The position numbers and the translations under genes are program-made. This document shows, piece after piece, positions 1-7,013 of a DNA stretch of 16,570 nt. Numbering within the stretch: the first letter of the stretch is position 1; each line of letters opens with the position of its first letter. This DNA comes from Ruminococcaceae bacterium UBA6392 (GTDB lineage Bacteria; Bacillota; Clostridia; Oscillospirales; Acutalibacteraceae), in contig DJQG01000109.1 in assembly GCA_002438685.1 (NCBI GenBank), positions 6,320 through 22,889 on the forward strand, written 5' to 3'. The notes below the pieces were generated by a model. The model did not search any database. It saw nothing but the letters and a program-made list of their open reading frames with translations, and was not told where the DNA came from.

Positions 1-756
<756 letters not shown>

Positions 757-761
757 TAATC

Positions 762-794
762 GGGGACTGTCCGCGCGGCAGTCCCTTGTTTTAT
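762..794 (+). terminator. Rho-independent terminator after the Clp gene
   Basis: A perfect 7-bp stem GGGACTG (763-769) / CAGTCCC (779-785) encloses a 9-nt loop and is followed by TTGTTTTAT. It starts 6 bases after the Clp stop codon. No promoter is visible between its T-run and the next ribosome binding site, so the downstream deaminase remnant may depend on read-through. Confidence 0.8.
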
Positions 795-810
795 AAAAGT
801 GAGGAATACT

Positions 811-1101
811 ATGGATATTTGGGGAAAACTCTGTGTCGCCGCGCTCAATATGTATCTGCAAAGCGGTCAGACCGTTGTCAAGAGACTCATTGCTTTTCGC
901 GACCGCCCGCCTTACGGGGGCGGCAGCGGAATGCCCTGCGGCGCGTGCCGCGAGTTCTTTTTGCAGCTATCAGATAAGAATCGCGATATGCAGATAATGA
1001 CCGATTATGACAGGCGCGAAACCGTCACTTGGGGCGAGCTTATGCCCGCGTGGTGGGGCGACGAGCGCTATGAAAATGCAAAATGGGAGGCGGCAAAATG
1101 A
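811..1101 (+). pseudogene. Cytidine deaminase-like protein with internal deletion of the catalytic segment
   Basis: This is a 96-residue remnant of a cytidine/blasticidin-S deaminase family protein. The start MDIWGKL and the C-terminal half match the small clostridial deaminases: PCGACREF carries the two zinc-binding cysteines, followed by a WWG-containing tail. In the family, roughly 45-50 residues lie between the MDIW start and the helix seen here as VAALNMY. Those residues include the (C/H)AE motif that supplies the third zinc ligand and the catalytic glutamate. Here residue 8 (Cys) runs straight into VAALNMY, in frame and without a stop. The product is therefore predicted to be catalytically dead. 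I chose ATG 811 because GAGGAA (801-806) lies just upstream; an in-frame GTG at 799 would overlap that site. The stop overlaps the nnr start (ATGA). It could be a pseudogene, a repurposed fragment or an assembly error. The comparison rests on my recollection of the family. Confidence 0.8.
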
Positions 1102-2645
1102 AAGTTCTGACTTCATCGCAGATGTTTTCTGCCGAGCAGGCGCAGGTCAACAGGGGAATGAGCTTTACACGCCTGATGGAAAATGCCGGCAGTGCGTGCG
1201 CACGTGCTGTAAGAGAGCGCTTTGCCTCTCTTGAGCAGTCGCGCGGGCTCATATGCGTCCTCTGCGGAAAAGGCAAAAACGGCGGCGACGGCTTTGTTAT
1301 CGCCCGCAAGCTTGCCCTCGCGGGCTTCAATGTTGCCGTTGTCGAGGCGTTCGGCGAGCCTACTGCCGAGGACTCGATCCTCATGCGCGAAAAGGCGGTC
1401 GAAACAGGGCTTGTCCCGGAGTTCTTCTGGGGAGAGGAAAACGCTGAAAATTCAATCGAATCTGCTGCCGTGATAGTCGATGCCGTGTTCGGCACGGGCT
1501 ATAAATACAGAGAGGACGAGCAGGTGAGAGCGGTCTTTGAGGCTGTCAACGCTTCGTCCGCAAAAGTCGTTTCAATCGATGTCCCGAGCGGACTCGAGAG
1601 CAACAGCGGCGATGTTCCGGGCAGCTGCATAAAAGCTGATATCACAATAGCCGTGTCGTGTATGAAACCCGTCCACATATTAAAACCCGCGTGCGTGCTC
1701 TGCGGCGAAATAATAACCGTCGCGATAGGCATCGACGACGATATTATCGACGGCATTGAGGGCGATACCCTCGCCGTGCTCACTCCCGCCCAGGCGAAAA
1801 AGATATTCCCGCGCCGCGGCCTTATGGCGAACAAAGGCACATTCGGGCGCGCTCTGAGCATCTGCGGCAGCCGCAATATGCAGGGCGCGGCGGTGCTTGC
1901 CGCCTCGTCGGCGCTTCGATGCGGTGCGGGTCTTGTAACTGCCGCATTCCCCGATGCTGCCTATAACGCAATAGCCCCGAAGCTCACTGAATCACTGCTT
2001 TTGCCACTGCTGTCAAACGAGGTGGGAACATTCTCGTCCGGCGCGATACCCGCGCTTCTCGAGCGGGCTGAAAAATCTTCGGCTGTGCTTATAGGATGCG
2101 GTCTCGGACTCAATCTCCATACAAAAGAACTCGTCTCTGCGCTCGTGCAGAACTGTACAAAGCCCATGATTATAGACGCCGACGGCATAAATGCGCTCGC
2201 CGCAAATATAGATATACTGAAAAATATCAAAGCTCCCGTTATCCTCACTCCGCACCCCGGCGAGATGTCCCGCCTTACCGGCATGAGTATCGCCGATATC
2301 GAGCGCGACCGGGTGAATGTTGCCCGCCGCTTCGCCGATGAATACGGCGTTGTGCTCCTGCTCAAGGGCGCGAGCACGGTGATAGCCGGCGCGGGCAGGC
2401 GCGACGCGTATATCAATGTCACCGGCAATCAGGGCATGGCAAAGGGCGGCAGCGGAGATATGCTCTCCGGCATCATCCTTGCGCTCCTCGCTCAGGGCGT
2501 GTATCCGTTTGACGCGGCGGTGCTCGGCGCATATATCCACGGTGCCGCCGGAGATGCCGCGGCGCGCGAACTGTCGCTCTCGTCGATGCTCGCCTCCGAC
2601 TGCATAGCCGCTCTGCCGCGTGTGCTGCGAACCCTGGAGAGGTAA
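1098..2645 (+). CDS. nnr: Bifunctional NAD(P)H-hydrate epimerase / ADP-dependent NAD(P)H-hydrate dehydratase
   Basis: This enzyme repairs damaged NADH and NADPH. The N-terminal YjeF domain epimerises R/S-NAD(P)HX, and the C-terminal ribokinase-like domain dehydrates S-NAD(P)HX using ADP. At 515 residues it is the usual bifunctional length. The epimerase half shows the phosphate-binding loop GKGKNGGDGF (residues 57-66), VDAVFGTG and SIDVPSG. The dehydratase half, from about residue 225, shows NKGTFGRAL, IIDADGIN, LTPHPGE, LLKGASTV and GMAKGGSGD, with the catalytic Asp near residue 454. ATG 1098 is preferred over ATG 1083: GGGAGG (1085-1090) is a good ribosome binding site for 1098 and would lie inside the longer version. 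Its start overlaps the deaminase stop by 4 bp, suggesting translational coupling, and the lipoprotein follows 20 bp downstream in the same operon. It is often clustered with acpS and alr in Firmicutes. Confidence 0.95.
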   Translation: MKVLTSSQMFSAEQAQVNRGMSFTRLMENAGSACARAVRERFASLEQSRGLICVLCGKGKNGGDGFVIARKLALAGFNVAVVEAFGEPTAEDSILMREKAVETGLVPEFFWGEENAENSIESAAVIVDAVFGTGYKYREDEQVRAVFEAVNASSAKVVSIDVPSGLESNSGDVPGSCIKADITIAVSCMKPVHILKPACVLCGEIITVAIGIDDDIIDGIEGDTLAVLTPAQAKKIFPRRGLMANKGTFGRALSICGSRNMQGAAVLAASSALRCGAGLVTAAFPDAAYNAIAPKLTESLLLPLLSNEVGTFSSGAIPALLERAEKSSAVLIGCGLGLNLHTKELVSALVQNCTKPMIIDADGINALAANIDILKNIKAPVILTPHPGEMSRLTGMSIADIERDRVNVARRFADEYGVVLLLKGASTVIAGAGRRDAYINVTGNQGMAKGGSGDMLSGIILALLAQGVYPFDAAVLGAYIHGAAGDAAARELSLSSMLASDCIAALPRVLRTLER

Positions 2646-2665
2646 CGGGCAATTGGAGTGATAGC

Positions 2666-3190
2666 TTGAAACGAATTTTTCCGTTTATCTTAAGCTTGCT
2701 GCTTGTTTTGTCTCTTTTCGGATGCAAAAATGCACCCGCGAAAAACAGCAAAGACCGACCGCCGGATATCCCGACAGCATTCACAGCCGATTTGTATATC
2801 ATAAACGGCGAGCGCGAGTATGAGGCGAAGTACGACCAGACCTCGCTCACCGAAGCCCTGCTCGAGTTCACTTCTCCGGCGACCGTGCGCGGATTGAAAG
2901 TGAAACTCAGCGGTTCGACCTGCACGTTCAACTACGGCAATCTGACTTTTTCGGCGGATCTCTCATCTCTGCCTCAGAGCGGGGTGGGCGAGCTGATAAC
3001 AAAAACGCTCAAGACCTCGTCCGACACGGCGAATACACAGACCGTACATACGGGCGACGCGTGGGAGACGAGAGGCACTGTTTCGGGCGTGGATTTCACT
3101 CTGCGCCGCGGCGATAACGGCTTGCCGCAGAGCCTCGAAATACCGAAAGCTCTGCTGACCGCGGAGTTTCGCAATGTCTCACCCAAATAA
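2666..3190 (+). CDS. Small lipoprotein of unknown function
   Basis: This is a 174-residue predicted membrane-anchored lipoprotein. It begins with MKR, a hydrophobic stretch of about 15 residues and the lipobox-like SLFGC, which makes Cys20 the lipidation site. A short Lys/Ser/Pro-rich linker follows, then a body of about 140 residues predicted to be rich in beta strands, with no catalytic motif that I recognise. The start is TTG 2666, supported by TGGAGTG (2654-2660) six bases upstream and by the signal sequence beginning exactly there. It lies 20 bp after nnr and 124 bp before mazF. In Bacillus the lipoprotein YdcC, a LolA-like sporulation-associated protein, occupies a comparable place beside acpS, alr and ndoA. 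A shortened relative is possible, but this is inference from position and fold style, not from clear sequence identity. Confidence 0.8.
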   Translation: MKRIFPFILSLLLVLSLFGCKNAPAKNSKDRPPDIPTAFTADLYIINGEREYEAKYDQTSLTEALLEFTSPATVRGLKVKLSGSTCTFNYGNLTFSADLSSLPQSGVGELITKTLKTSSDTANTQTVHTGDAWETRGTVSGVDFTLRRGDNGLPQSLEIPKALLTAEFRNVSPK

Positions 3191-3201
3191 AAAACAGGAC
3201 A

Positions 3202-3207
3202 TATAAT
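3202..3207 (+). promoter_or_regulatory. Possible -10 box upstream of mazF
   Basis: TATAAT lies just after the lipoprotein stop codon. No good -35 hexamer stands 16-18 bp upstream and there is no extended TG, so this is only a candidate promoter. It would give mazF a leader of about 100 nt that includes the hairpin at 3264-3291. Confidence 0.3.
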
Positions 3208-3263
3208 GGACTGACTTGAAATTTTTGCTCCCCGAATAACAAGTTAATGTTTAATCGCGCTTT

Positions 3264-3291
3264 TGTCAGGCAAAAATACTCTTGCCGGACA
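3264..3291 (+). promoter_or_regulatory. Imperfect hairpin in the mazF leader
   Basis: TGTC-A-GGCAA pairs with TTGCC-G-GACA: 9 base pairs with one A/G mismatch around an 8-nt loop. No T-run follows on either strand, so it is not a terminator. It ends about 9 bases before the mazF ribosome binding site (GGAGAG) and could influence its translation or RNA stability. Function is unknown. Confidence 0.4.
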
Positions 3292-3314
3292 ATAAAAACG
3301 GAGAGTGATTAAAA

Positions 3315-3671
3315 ATGACAGTAAAACGGGGAGATATATACTACGCTGATCTGAGTCCCGTCGTCGGCTCCGAGCAGGGCGGGATAAGACCCGTGCTGAT
3401 AGTTCAGAACGATGTCGGCAACCGCTTCAGCCCGACGGTCATAGCCGCGGCGATAACCAGCCAGAAGTATAAGACCAACCTTCCCACTCATATAAGAGTC
3501 AATGCGGACGGCTGCGGACTTGCCAAGGATTCGATAGTTCTGCTCGAACAGGTGCGCACGCTCGACAAAAAGCGCCTGAAAGAAAAGATGGGCGCGCTTG
3601 GCGGCGCGGATATGGGTAGGGTGGATCAGGCTCTTTCCGTCAGCCTCGGAATCAGAGAAACGGACGTCTAA
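3315..3671 (+). CDS. mazF: MazF/EndoA-type endoribonuclease toxin
   Basis: This is a type II toxin-antitoxin RNase of the PemK/MazF fold, which cleaves single-stranded mRNA at short motifs. Its 118 residues align along the whole length with Bacillus subtilis EndoA (NdoA). The N-terminus VKRGDIYYADLSPVVGSEQG, then IRPVLIVQND and GNRFSPTVIAAAIT, are near-identical to that protein. The active-site residues Arg25 and Thr48 fall at the EndoA positions, so the enzyme should be active. The start ATG 3315 follows GGAGAG (about 3300-3305). In Bacillus the antitoxin gene (ndoAI) and alr lie directly upstream. Here the preceding 124 bp hold no open frame long enough for an antitoxin, and the next gene upstream is a lipoprotein. 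An antitoxin, if present, must be encoded elsewhere or be unusual. The gene is followed by a hairpin terminator. Confidence 0.95.
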   Translation: MTVKRGDIYYADLSPVVGSEQGGIRPVLIVQNDVGNRFSPTVIAAAITSQKYKTNLPTHIRVNADGCGLAKDSIVLLEQVRTLDKKRLKEKMGALGGADMGRVDQALSVSLGIRETDV

Positions 3672-3688
3672 CATAGAAACGGATATCG

Positions 3689-3725
3689 GCCGGGAGAGAA
3701 CTTCTCTTCCGGCTCGCTTTCTCTG
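3689..3725 (+). terminator. Terminator-like hairpin after mazF
   Basis: A 10-bp stem starting GCCGG (3689-3693) and ending CCGGC (3709-3713) with one G/T wobble encloses the loop AACTT. The downstream tail TCGCTTTCTCT is pyrimidine-rich but not a pure T-run, so termination may be partial. It begins 18 bp after the mazF stop. Confidence 0.6.
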
Positions 3726-3818
3726 TGAATCAAATAAATCATCTGCCTTGCATTGGCACAAAACGGACAAAATCAACGCCGAGACTGAGGGGTTAGCCCG
3801 CGAAATCTGCACAACTTT

Positions 3819-3897
3819 ATCGATATGCTCTTGTAGGGTGCGGCGACCTCGACGCACCGCTGCCGCGCAAGCGGCACGAAATTTCTGCAATATCGAT
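3819..3897. repeat. Small palindromic element with inverted ends (candidate dispersed repeat)
   Basis: The ends ATCGATATGC (3819-3828) and GCAATATCGAT (3887-3897) are inverted repeats of each other apart from one bulged A. Inside are two adjacent hairpins: GGTGCG (3837-3842) / CGCACC (3853-3858), and TGCCGC (3861-3866) / GCGGCA (3871-3876) with a GCAA loop. A direct repeat CGAAAT(TT)CTGCA occurs at 3801-3811 and 3877-3889. The remaining gap from 3726 to 3957 holds no gene that I can support. The layout is typical of short intergenic repeats, but only one copy is in this window. Confidence 0.5.
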
Positions 3898-3957
3898 TCT
3901 CTCACCGCTCCATTTTTCCCGTTTTTCAAATCCTTCTGCCGTCCCGCTGAAAATATT

Positions 3958-3994
3958 AAAAAAAGCTTCCCAAAACTTCAAAAAAAGTCAAAAA
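3958..3994 (+). promoter_or_regulatory. Phased A-tracts upstream of the hprK promoter (UP-element-like)
   Basis: Runs of A at 3958-3964, 3972-3975, 3980-3986 and 3990-3994 are centred about one helical turn apart and end 4 bp before the -35 hexamer. T-runs at 3913-3917 and 3922-3926 precede them. Such phasing bends DNA and, next to a -35 box, can contact the RNA polymerase alpha C-terminal domain. Confidence 0.45.
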
Positions 3995-3998
3995 GGTA

Positions 3999-4027
3999 TT
4001 GGAACTTTTGCCCAAATCTATTATAAT
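3999..4027 (+). promoter_or_regulatory. Sigma-A promoter of the hprK cluster
   Basis: TTGGAA (3999-4004), a 17-bp spacer and a perfect TATAAT (4022-4027) predict transcription starting near 4034, about 45 nt before hprK. It is the only strong promoter upstream of the six closely packed genes from hprK to dnaE. I saw no catabolite-responsive (cre) element. Confidence 0.85.
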
Positions 4028-4079
4028 ATAATCTGTATGTACTATCATTTCTTCAATCGGAGAACTACAGGAGAGAAGT

Positions 4080-5045
4080 ATGGGTAAATATTCCGTTTCA
4101 CTCAAAAAAGTAGTGGAAGATAATTCGCTCGGGATACTTTATGCGCCAAAGCCCGTCGAGGATGTCTATGTCACTTCGCAGGATGTCAACCGCCCCGGAC
4201 TTATGCTCGCAGGCTACAGCGCGTATTTCGATGCCGAGCGTATCCAGTTCCTCGGTCTCGCCGAGATGAACTATATTTCGAGCCTCGATGAGGATGCCGC
4301 CGCGGCGAGCATGGAGCGGCTGATGGCGACCGAGCCTGTCGCAGTTATTATCACCCGTTCGCTCGAGTGCCCGGATAAGCTGCGCGAATATGCGCAGAAA
4401 TATTCCGTGCCGATCCTGACAAGCCCGGATTCCACTTCCGGCTGTATGTCAACTCTTATATCGTATCTGAGCGTCGAGCTCGCCCAGCGCATCACGCGTC
4501 ACGGCGTGCTTGTCGAAGTCAGCGGCGAGGGTGTTTTGATCCTCGGCGACAGCGGCGTCGGCAAGAGTGAGACTGCCCTTGAGCTTATAAAGCGCGGTCA
4601 CCGACTGATAGCGGACGATGCGGTCGAGATCCGACGTGTTTCCTCGAGAACGCTCGTCGGCAGTGCGCCGGATAATATACGCCACTTTATCGAGCTGCGC
4701 GGCGTCGGTATAATAAATGCCCGCAGGATATTCGGTATGGGCGCTGTCAAAATGACCGAGAAAATCGATATGGTCGTCCAGCTCGAGCCGTGGGATAACG
4801 AAAAGGTCTATGACCGCCTCGGTCTCGATAACGAGTATGTCGAGATACTCGGCATAAATATTCCGCTGACCGTCGTCCCCGTCAAACCCGGACGAAACCT
4901 TTCGATAATAATCGAAGCGGCGGCGATGAATAACAGGCAAAAGAAAATGGGCTATAATGCGGCGCGCGAGCTGCTGCATTCGCTCGGCATGACGGATGAT
5001 ATAGTTCCCGAGAAGAAGGAACTTGAGGTCTGGCATGATTTCTGA
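4080..5045 (+). CDS. hprK: HPr kinase/phosphorylase
   Basis: This sensor enzyme of carbon catabolite repression phosphorylates HPr on Ser46 and reverses the reaction according to ATP, fructose-1,6-bisphosphate and phosphate levels. The product is 321 residues, close to the usual 310-320. The N-terminal domain (about 1-130) is the regulatory half. The C-terminal kinase half shows His140, the Walker A loop GDSGVGKS (156-163), the adjacent Asp179-Asp180 in LIADDAV, and the HprK signature ELRGVGIINARRIFGMGAV. AGGAGAG (4069-4075) supports ATG 4080. It is the first gene after a near-consensus promoter. The ROK kinase gene starts 46 bp downstream, so glucose phosphorylation and the repression sensor are likely co-expressed. 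The HPr gene itself is not in the window. Confidence 0.97.
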   Translation: MGKYSVSLKKVVEDNSLGILYAPKPVEDVYVTSQDVNRPGLMLAGYSAYFDAERIQFLGLAEMNYISSLDEDAAAASMERLMATEPVAVIITRSLECPDKLREYAQKYSVPILTSPDSTSGCMSTLISYLSVELAQRITRHGVLVEVSGEGVLILGDSGVGKSETALELIKRGHRLIADDAVEIRRVSSRTLVGSAPDNIRHFIELRGVGIINARRIFGMGAVKMTEKIDMVVQLEPWDNEKVYDRLGLDNEYVEILGINIPLTVVPVKPGRNLSIIIEAAAMNNRQKKMGYNAARELLHSLGMTDDIVPEKKELEVWHDF

Positions 5046-5091
5046 TATAAAAAGACAGGGAGAGAGAAACTGTCCATCTGGAGGTAAAAAA

Positions 5092-6039
5092 ATGTACAGA
5101 GTAGGAGTCGATCTCGGCGGCACGAATATCGTTGCCGGCGTCATCAATGAAGAAATGAAAATCATCGGCAGAGGCAAGCTCAAGACCAATTGCCCCCGCG
5201 AGGCGGAAGCCATTCTTGAAGATGTTGCCAAGGCTGTCGAGGCTGCTGTTATAGATGCGGGCATCACCATGAACGATGTCGTCAGCGTGGGTATCGGAAC
5301 TCCCGGTTCGGTCAACAAGAAGAACGGCGTTATCGAATATGCCAACAACCTCGCTTTCGATAATGTTCCCGCGCGCGATATCCTTGAGTCGAGACTCAAG
5401 AAGACTATCTATCTCGACAACGACGCGAACTGCGCCGCACTCGGCGAAGCAAAGGCGGGCGCAGGCAAAGGAGTCAGCAACTTTGTCGCCATCACCCTCG
5501 GAACCGGAGTCGGCAGCGGCATTGTCATAGACGGCAAGCTTGTCACCGGCGTCAACGATGCCGCGGGCGAGATGGGTCATATGGTCATCGTCGCGGACGG
5601 CGAGCCCTGCACCTGCGGGCGCAGAGGCTGCTGGGAGAGCTATTCTTCCGCCACCGCGCTTATCCGCCAGACTAAGGACGCTATGCGCCACGATCCCTAT
5701 ACCGCCATGTGGGATCTCGTCGGCAACAACATCAGCCGCGTCAACGGCAGAACCTCTTTTGATGCCATGCGCGCAGGCGATGAGACCGCCAAAAAAGTCG
5801 TCAATCAGTATATATTCTATCTTGCAGTCGGCATAACGAATGTCGTCAATGCCCTTCAGCCCGACATGATCTGCATCGGCGGCGGCATCGGACATGAAAA
5901 AGAGAACCTGCTCGTCCCGCTGAGAAAGATGGTCGAGCGCGAGAGATACAGCATCCATGCAAAGGTTCAGACTCAGATAATCTCTGCCGAACTCGGCAAC
6001 GACGCGGGACTCATCGGCGCCGCTCTGCTCGACAGATAA
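5092..6039 (+). CDS. glcK: ROK-family glucokinase
   Basis: This is an ATP-dependent sugar kinase of the ROK family, most likely phosphorylating glucose to glucose-6-phosphate in the cytoplasm. Its 315 residues fit the GlcK subfamily. The ATP-binding motif DLGGTN (residues 7-12), GIGTPG, LDNDANCAALGE (catalytic Asp in the 109-111 region), LGTGVGSG and GEMGH (His163) appear in order. The zinc-binding motif CTCGRRGCWE provides Cys173, Cys175 and Cys180. No N-terminal helix-turn-helix is present, so this is a kinase and not an NagC/XylR-type repressor. ATG 5092 is chosen because GGAGGT (5080-5085) precedes it and DLGGTN then falls at the normal distance; longer in-frame starts would run into hprK. 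Substrate specificity for glucose is inferred from family resemblance. Confidence 0.93.
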   Translation: MYRVGVDLGGTNIVAGVINEEMKIIGRGKLKTNCPREAEAILEDVAKAVEAAVIDAGITMNDVVSVGIGTPGSVNKKNGVIEYANNLAFDNVPARDILESRLKKTIYLDNDANCAALGEAKAGAGKGVSNFVAITLGTGVGSGIVIDGKLVTGVNDAAGEMGHMVIVADGEPCTCGRRGCWESYSSATALIRQTKDAMRHDPYTAMWDLVGNNISRVNGRTSFDAMRAGDETAKKVVNQYIFYLAVGITNVVNALQPDMICIGGGIGHEKENLLVPLRKMVERERYSIHAKVQTQIISAELGNDAGLIGAALLDR

Positions 6040-6077
6040 ATAAACGCCGCCCGTGCGGCCGACATATTGGAGATATT

Positions 6078-6983
6078 ATGAATAATATCGAAGCGTTGGA
6101 AAAATACGCCCTCTCGCTCGAATGCAGTGCCGAGCGCGGAGTGTCAATGAAAAATTATACGAGCTTTAAAGTCGGCGGACCTGCCGAGCTGTTCCTCTCT
6201 CCCGAGGATGCCGGGCAGACTGCCAAGCTTGTCCGCTTCTGCGAAAAAGAGGATATCCCGGTGTTCGTCCTCGGCAAGGGCAGCAATGTCCTCGTCAGCG
6301 ACAGGGGCATAAAGGGCGCCGTTATATTCACCGGCAAGCAGTGCGGGATAACCGTGACCGATGAAAACACCGTTCGCGCCCAGAGTGGCGCGAGCCTCGC
6401 TCAGCTTTGCTCCTTTGCGCTCGAGAATTCGCTCTCGGGTCTCGAGTTTGCTTATGGCATACCCGGAACCGTCGGCGGCGCGGTGTTCATGAACGCCGGA
6501 GCTTACGGCGGCGAGATGAAGGATGTGCTCATAAACAGTGAATATGTTTCGCCCGACGGAACTGCCGGCGAGCTTGACAATGAGGCTATGCAGCTCTCTT
6601 ATCGCCACAGCGCGTATGAGGACAGCGGTCTTGTTATAACCGCCGCCTCTGTCCGCCTGACTCCCGGCGACCCGGAGCAGATAAAAAATACCATGCACGA
6701 TATAATTTCCCGCCGCAGGGATAAGCAGCCGCTCGAATACCCCAGCGCGGGCAGCACATTCAAGCGCCCCGAGGGTCATTTTGCGGGCGCGCTCATCGAA
6801 CAGTGCGGACTTAAAGGCGTCAGCGTCGGCGGCGCGCAGGTCAGCGAGAAGCACGCGGGATTCATAATCAACCGCGGCGGTGCTTCCGCGTCCGATATCC
6901 TCAGCCTTATTAAGCACGTCCAGGCGCGCGTCAAGGCTCAGACCGGCGTAACGCTTGAAACGGAGATCAGACTTATCGGCTGA
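6078..6983 (+). CDS. murB: UDP-N-acetylenolpyruvoylglucosamine reductase
   Basis: This FAD-dependent enzyme reduces UDP-GlcNAc-enolpyruvate with NADPH to UDP-MurNAc, the second committed step of peptidoglycan precursor synthesis. The 301-residue length is that of the shorter Gram-positive MurB type. The FAD-binding half contains TSFKVGGPAELF, VLGKGSNVLVSD and YGIPGTVGGAVFMNAGAYGGE. The catalytic half contains SRRRDKQPLEYPSAGSTFKRP, with Ser226 at the proton-donor position, and GGAQVSEKHAGFIIN. The start ATG 6078 follows GGAGA (6069-6073) with short spacing. It lies 38 bp after glcK and 30 bp before rapZ in the same orientation. MurB beside hprK, rapZ and whiA is a known clostridial arrangement. 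Confidence 0.97.
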   Translation: MNNIEALEKYALSLECSAERGVSMKNYTSFKVGGPAELFLSPEDAGQTAKLVRFCEKEDIPVFVLGKGSNVLVSDRGIKGAVIFTGKQCGITVTDENTVRAQSGASLAQLCSFALENSLSGLEFAYGIPGTVGGAVFMNAGAYGGEMKDVLINSEYVSPDGTAGELDNEAMQLSYRHSAYEDSGLVITAASVRLTPGDPEQIKNTMHDIISRRRDKQPLEYPSAGSTFKRPEGHFAGALIEQCGLKGVSVGGAQVSEKHAGFIINRGGASASDILSLIKHVQARVKAQTGVTLETEIRLIG

Positions 6984-7013
6984 CCGCACACCCTTTTTAT
7001 AGGAGAAAATAAA

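Noticed and set aside
3598..4026. 142-codon plus-strand frame running from mazF into the intergenic region
   Set aside because: It begins inside mazF in another frame, crosses the terminator hairpin, the palindromic repeat and the hprK promoter, and its composition does not look like protein.
4882..5958. 358-codon minus-strand frame opposite hprK and glcK
   Set aside because: It spans two real genes and their junction and has a low-complexity Ala/Asp/Val-rich composition typical of an antisense shadow.
6046..6059. GCCGC/GCGGC hairpin between glcK and murB as a terminator
   Set aside because: The 5-bp stem has no following T-run, and the two genes look like one operon.
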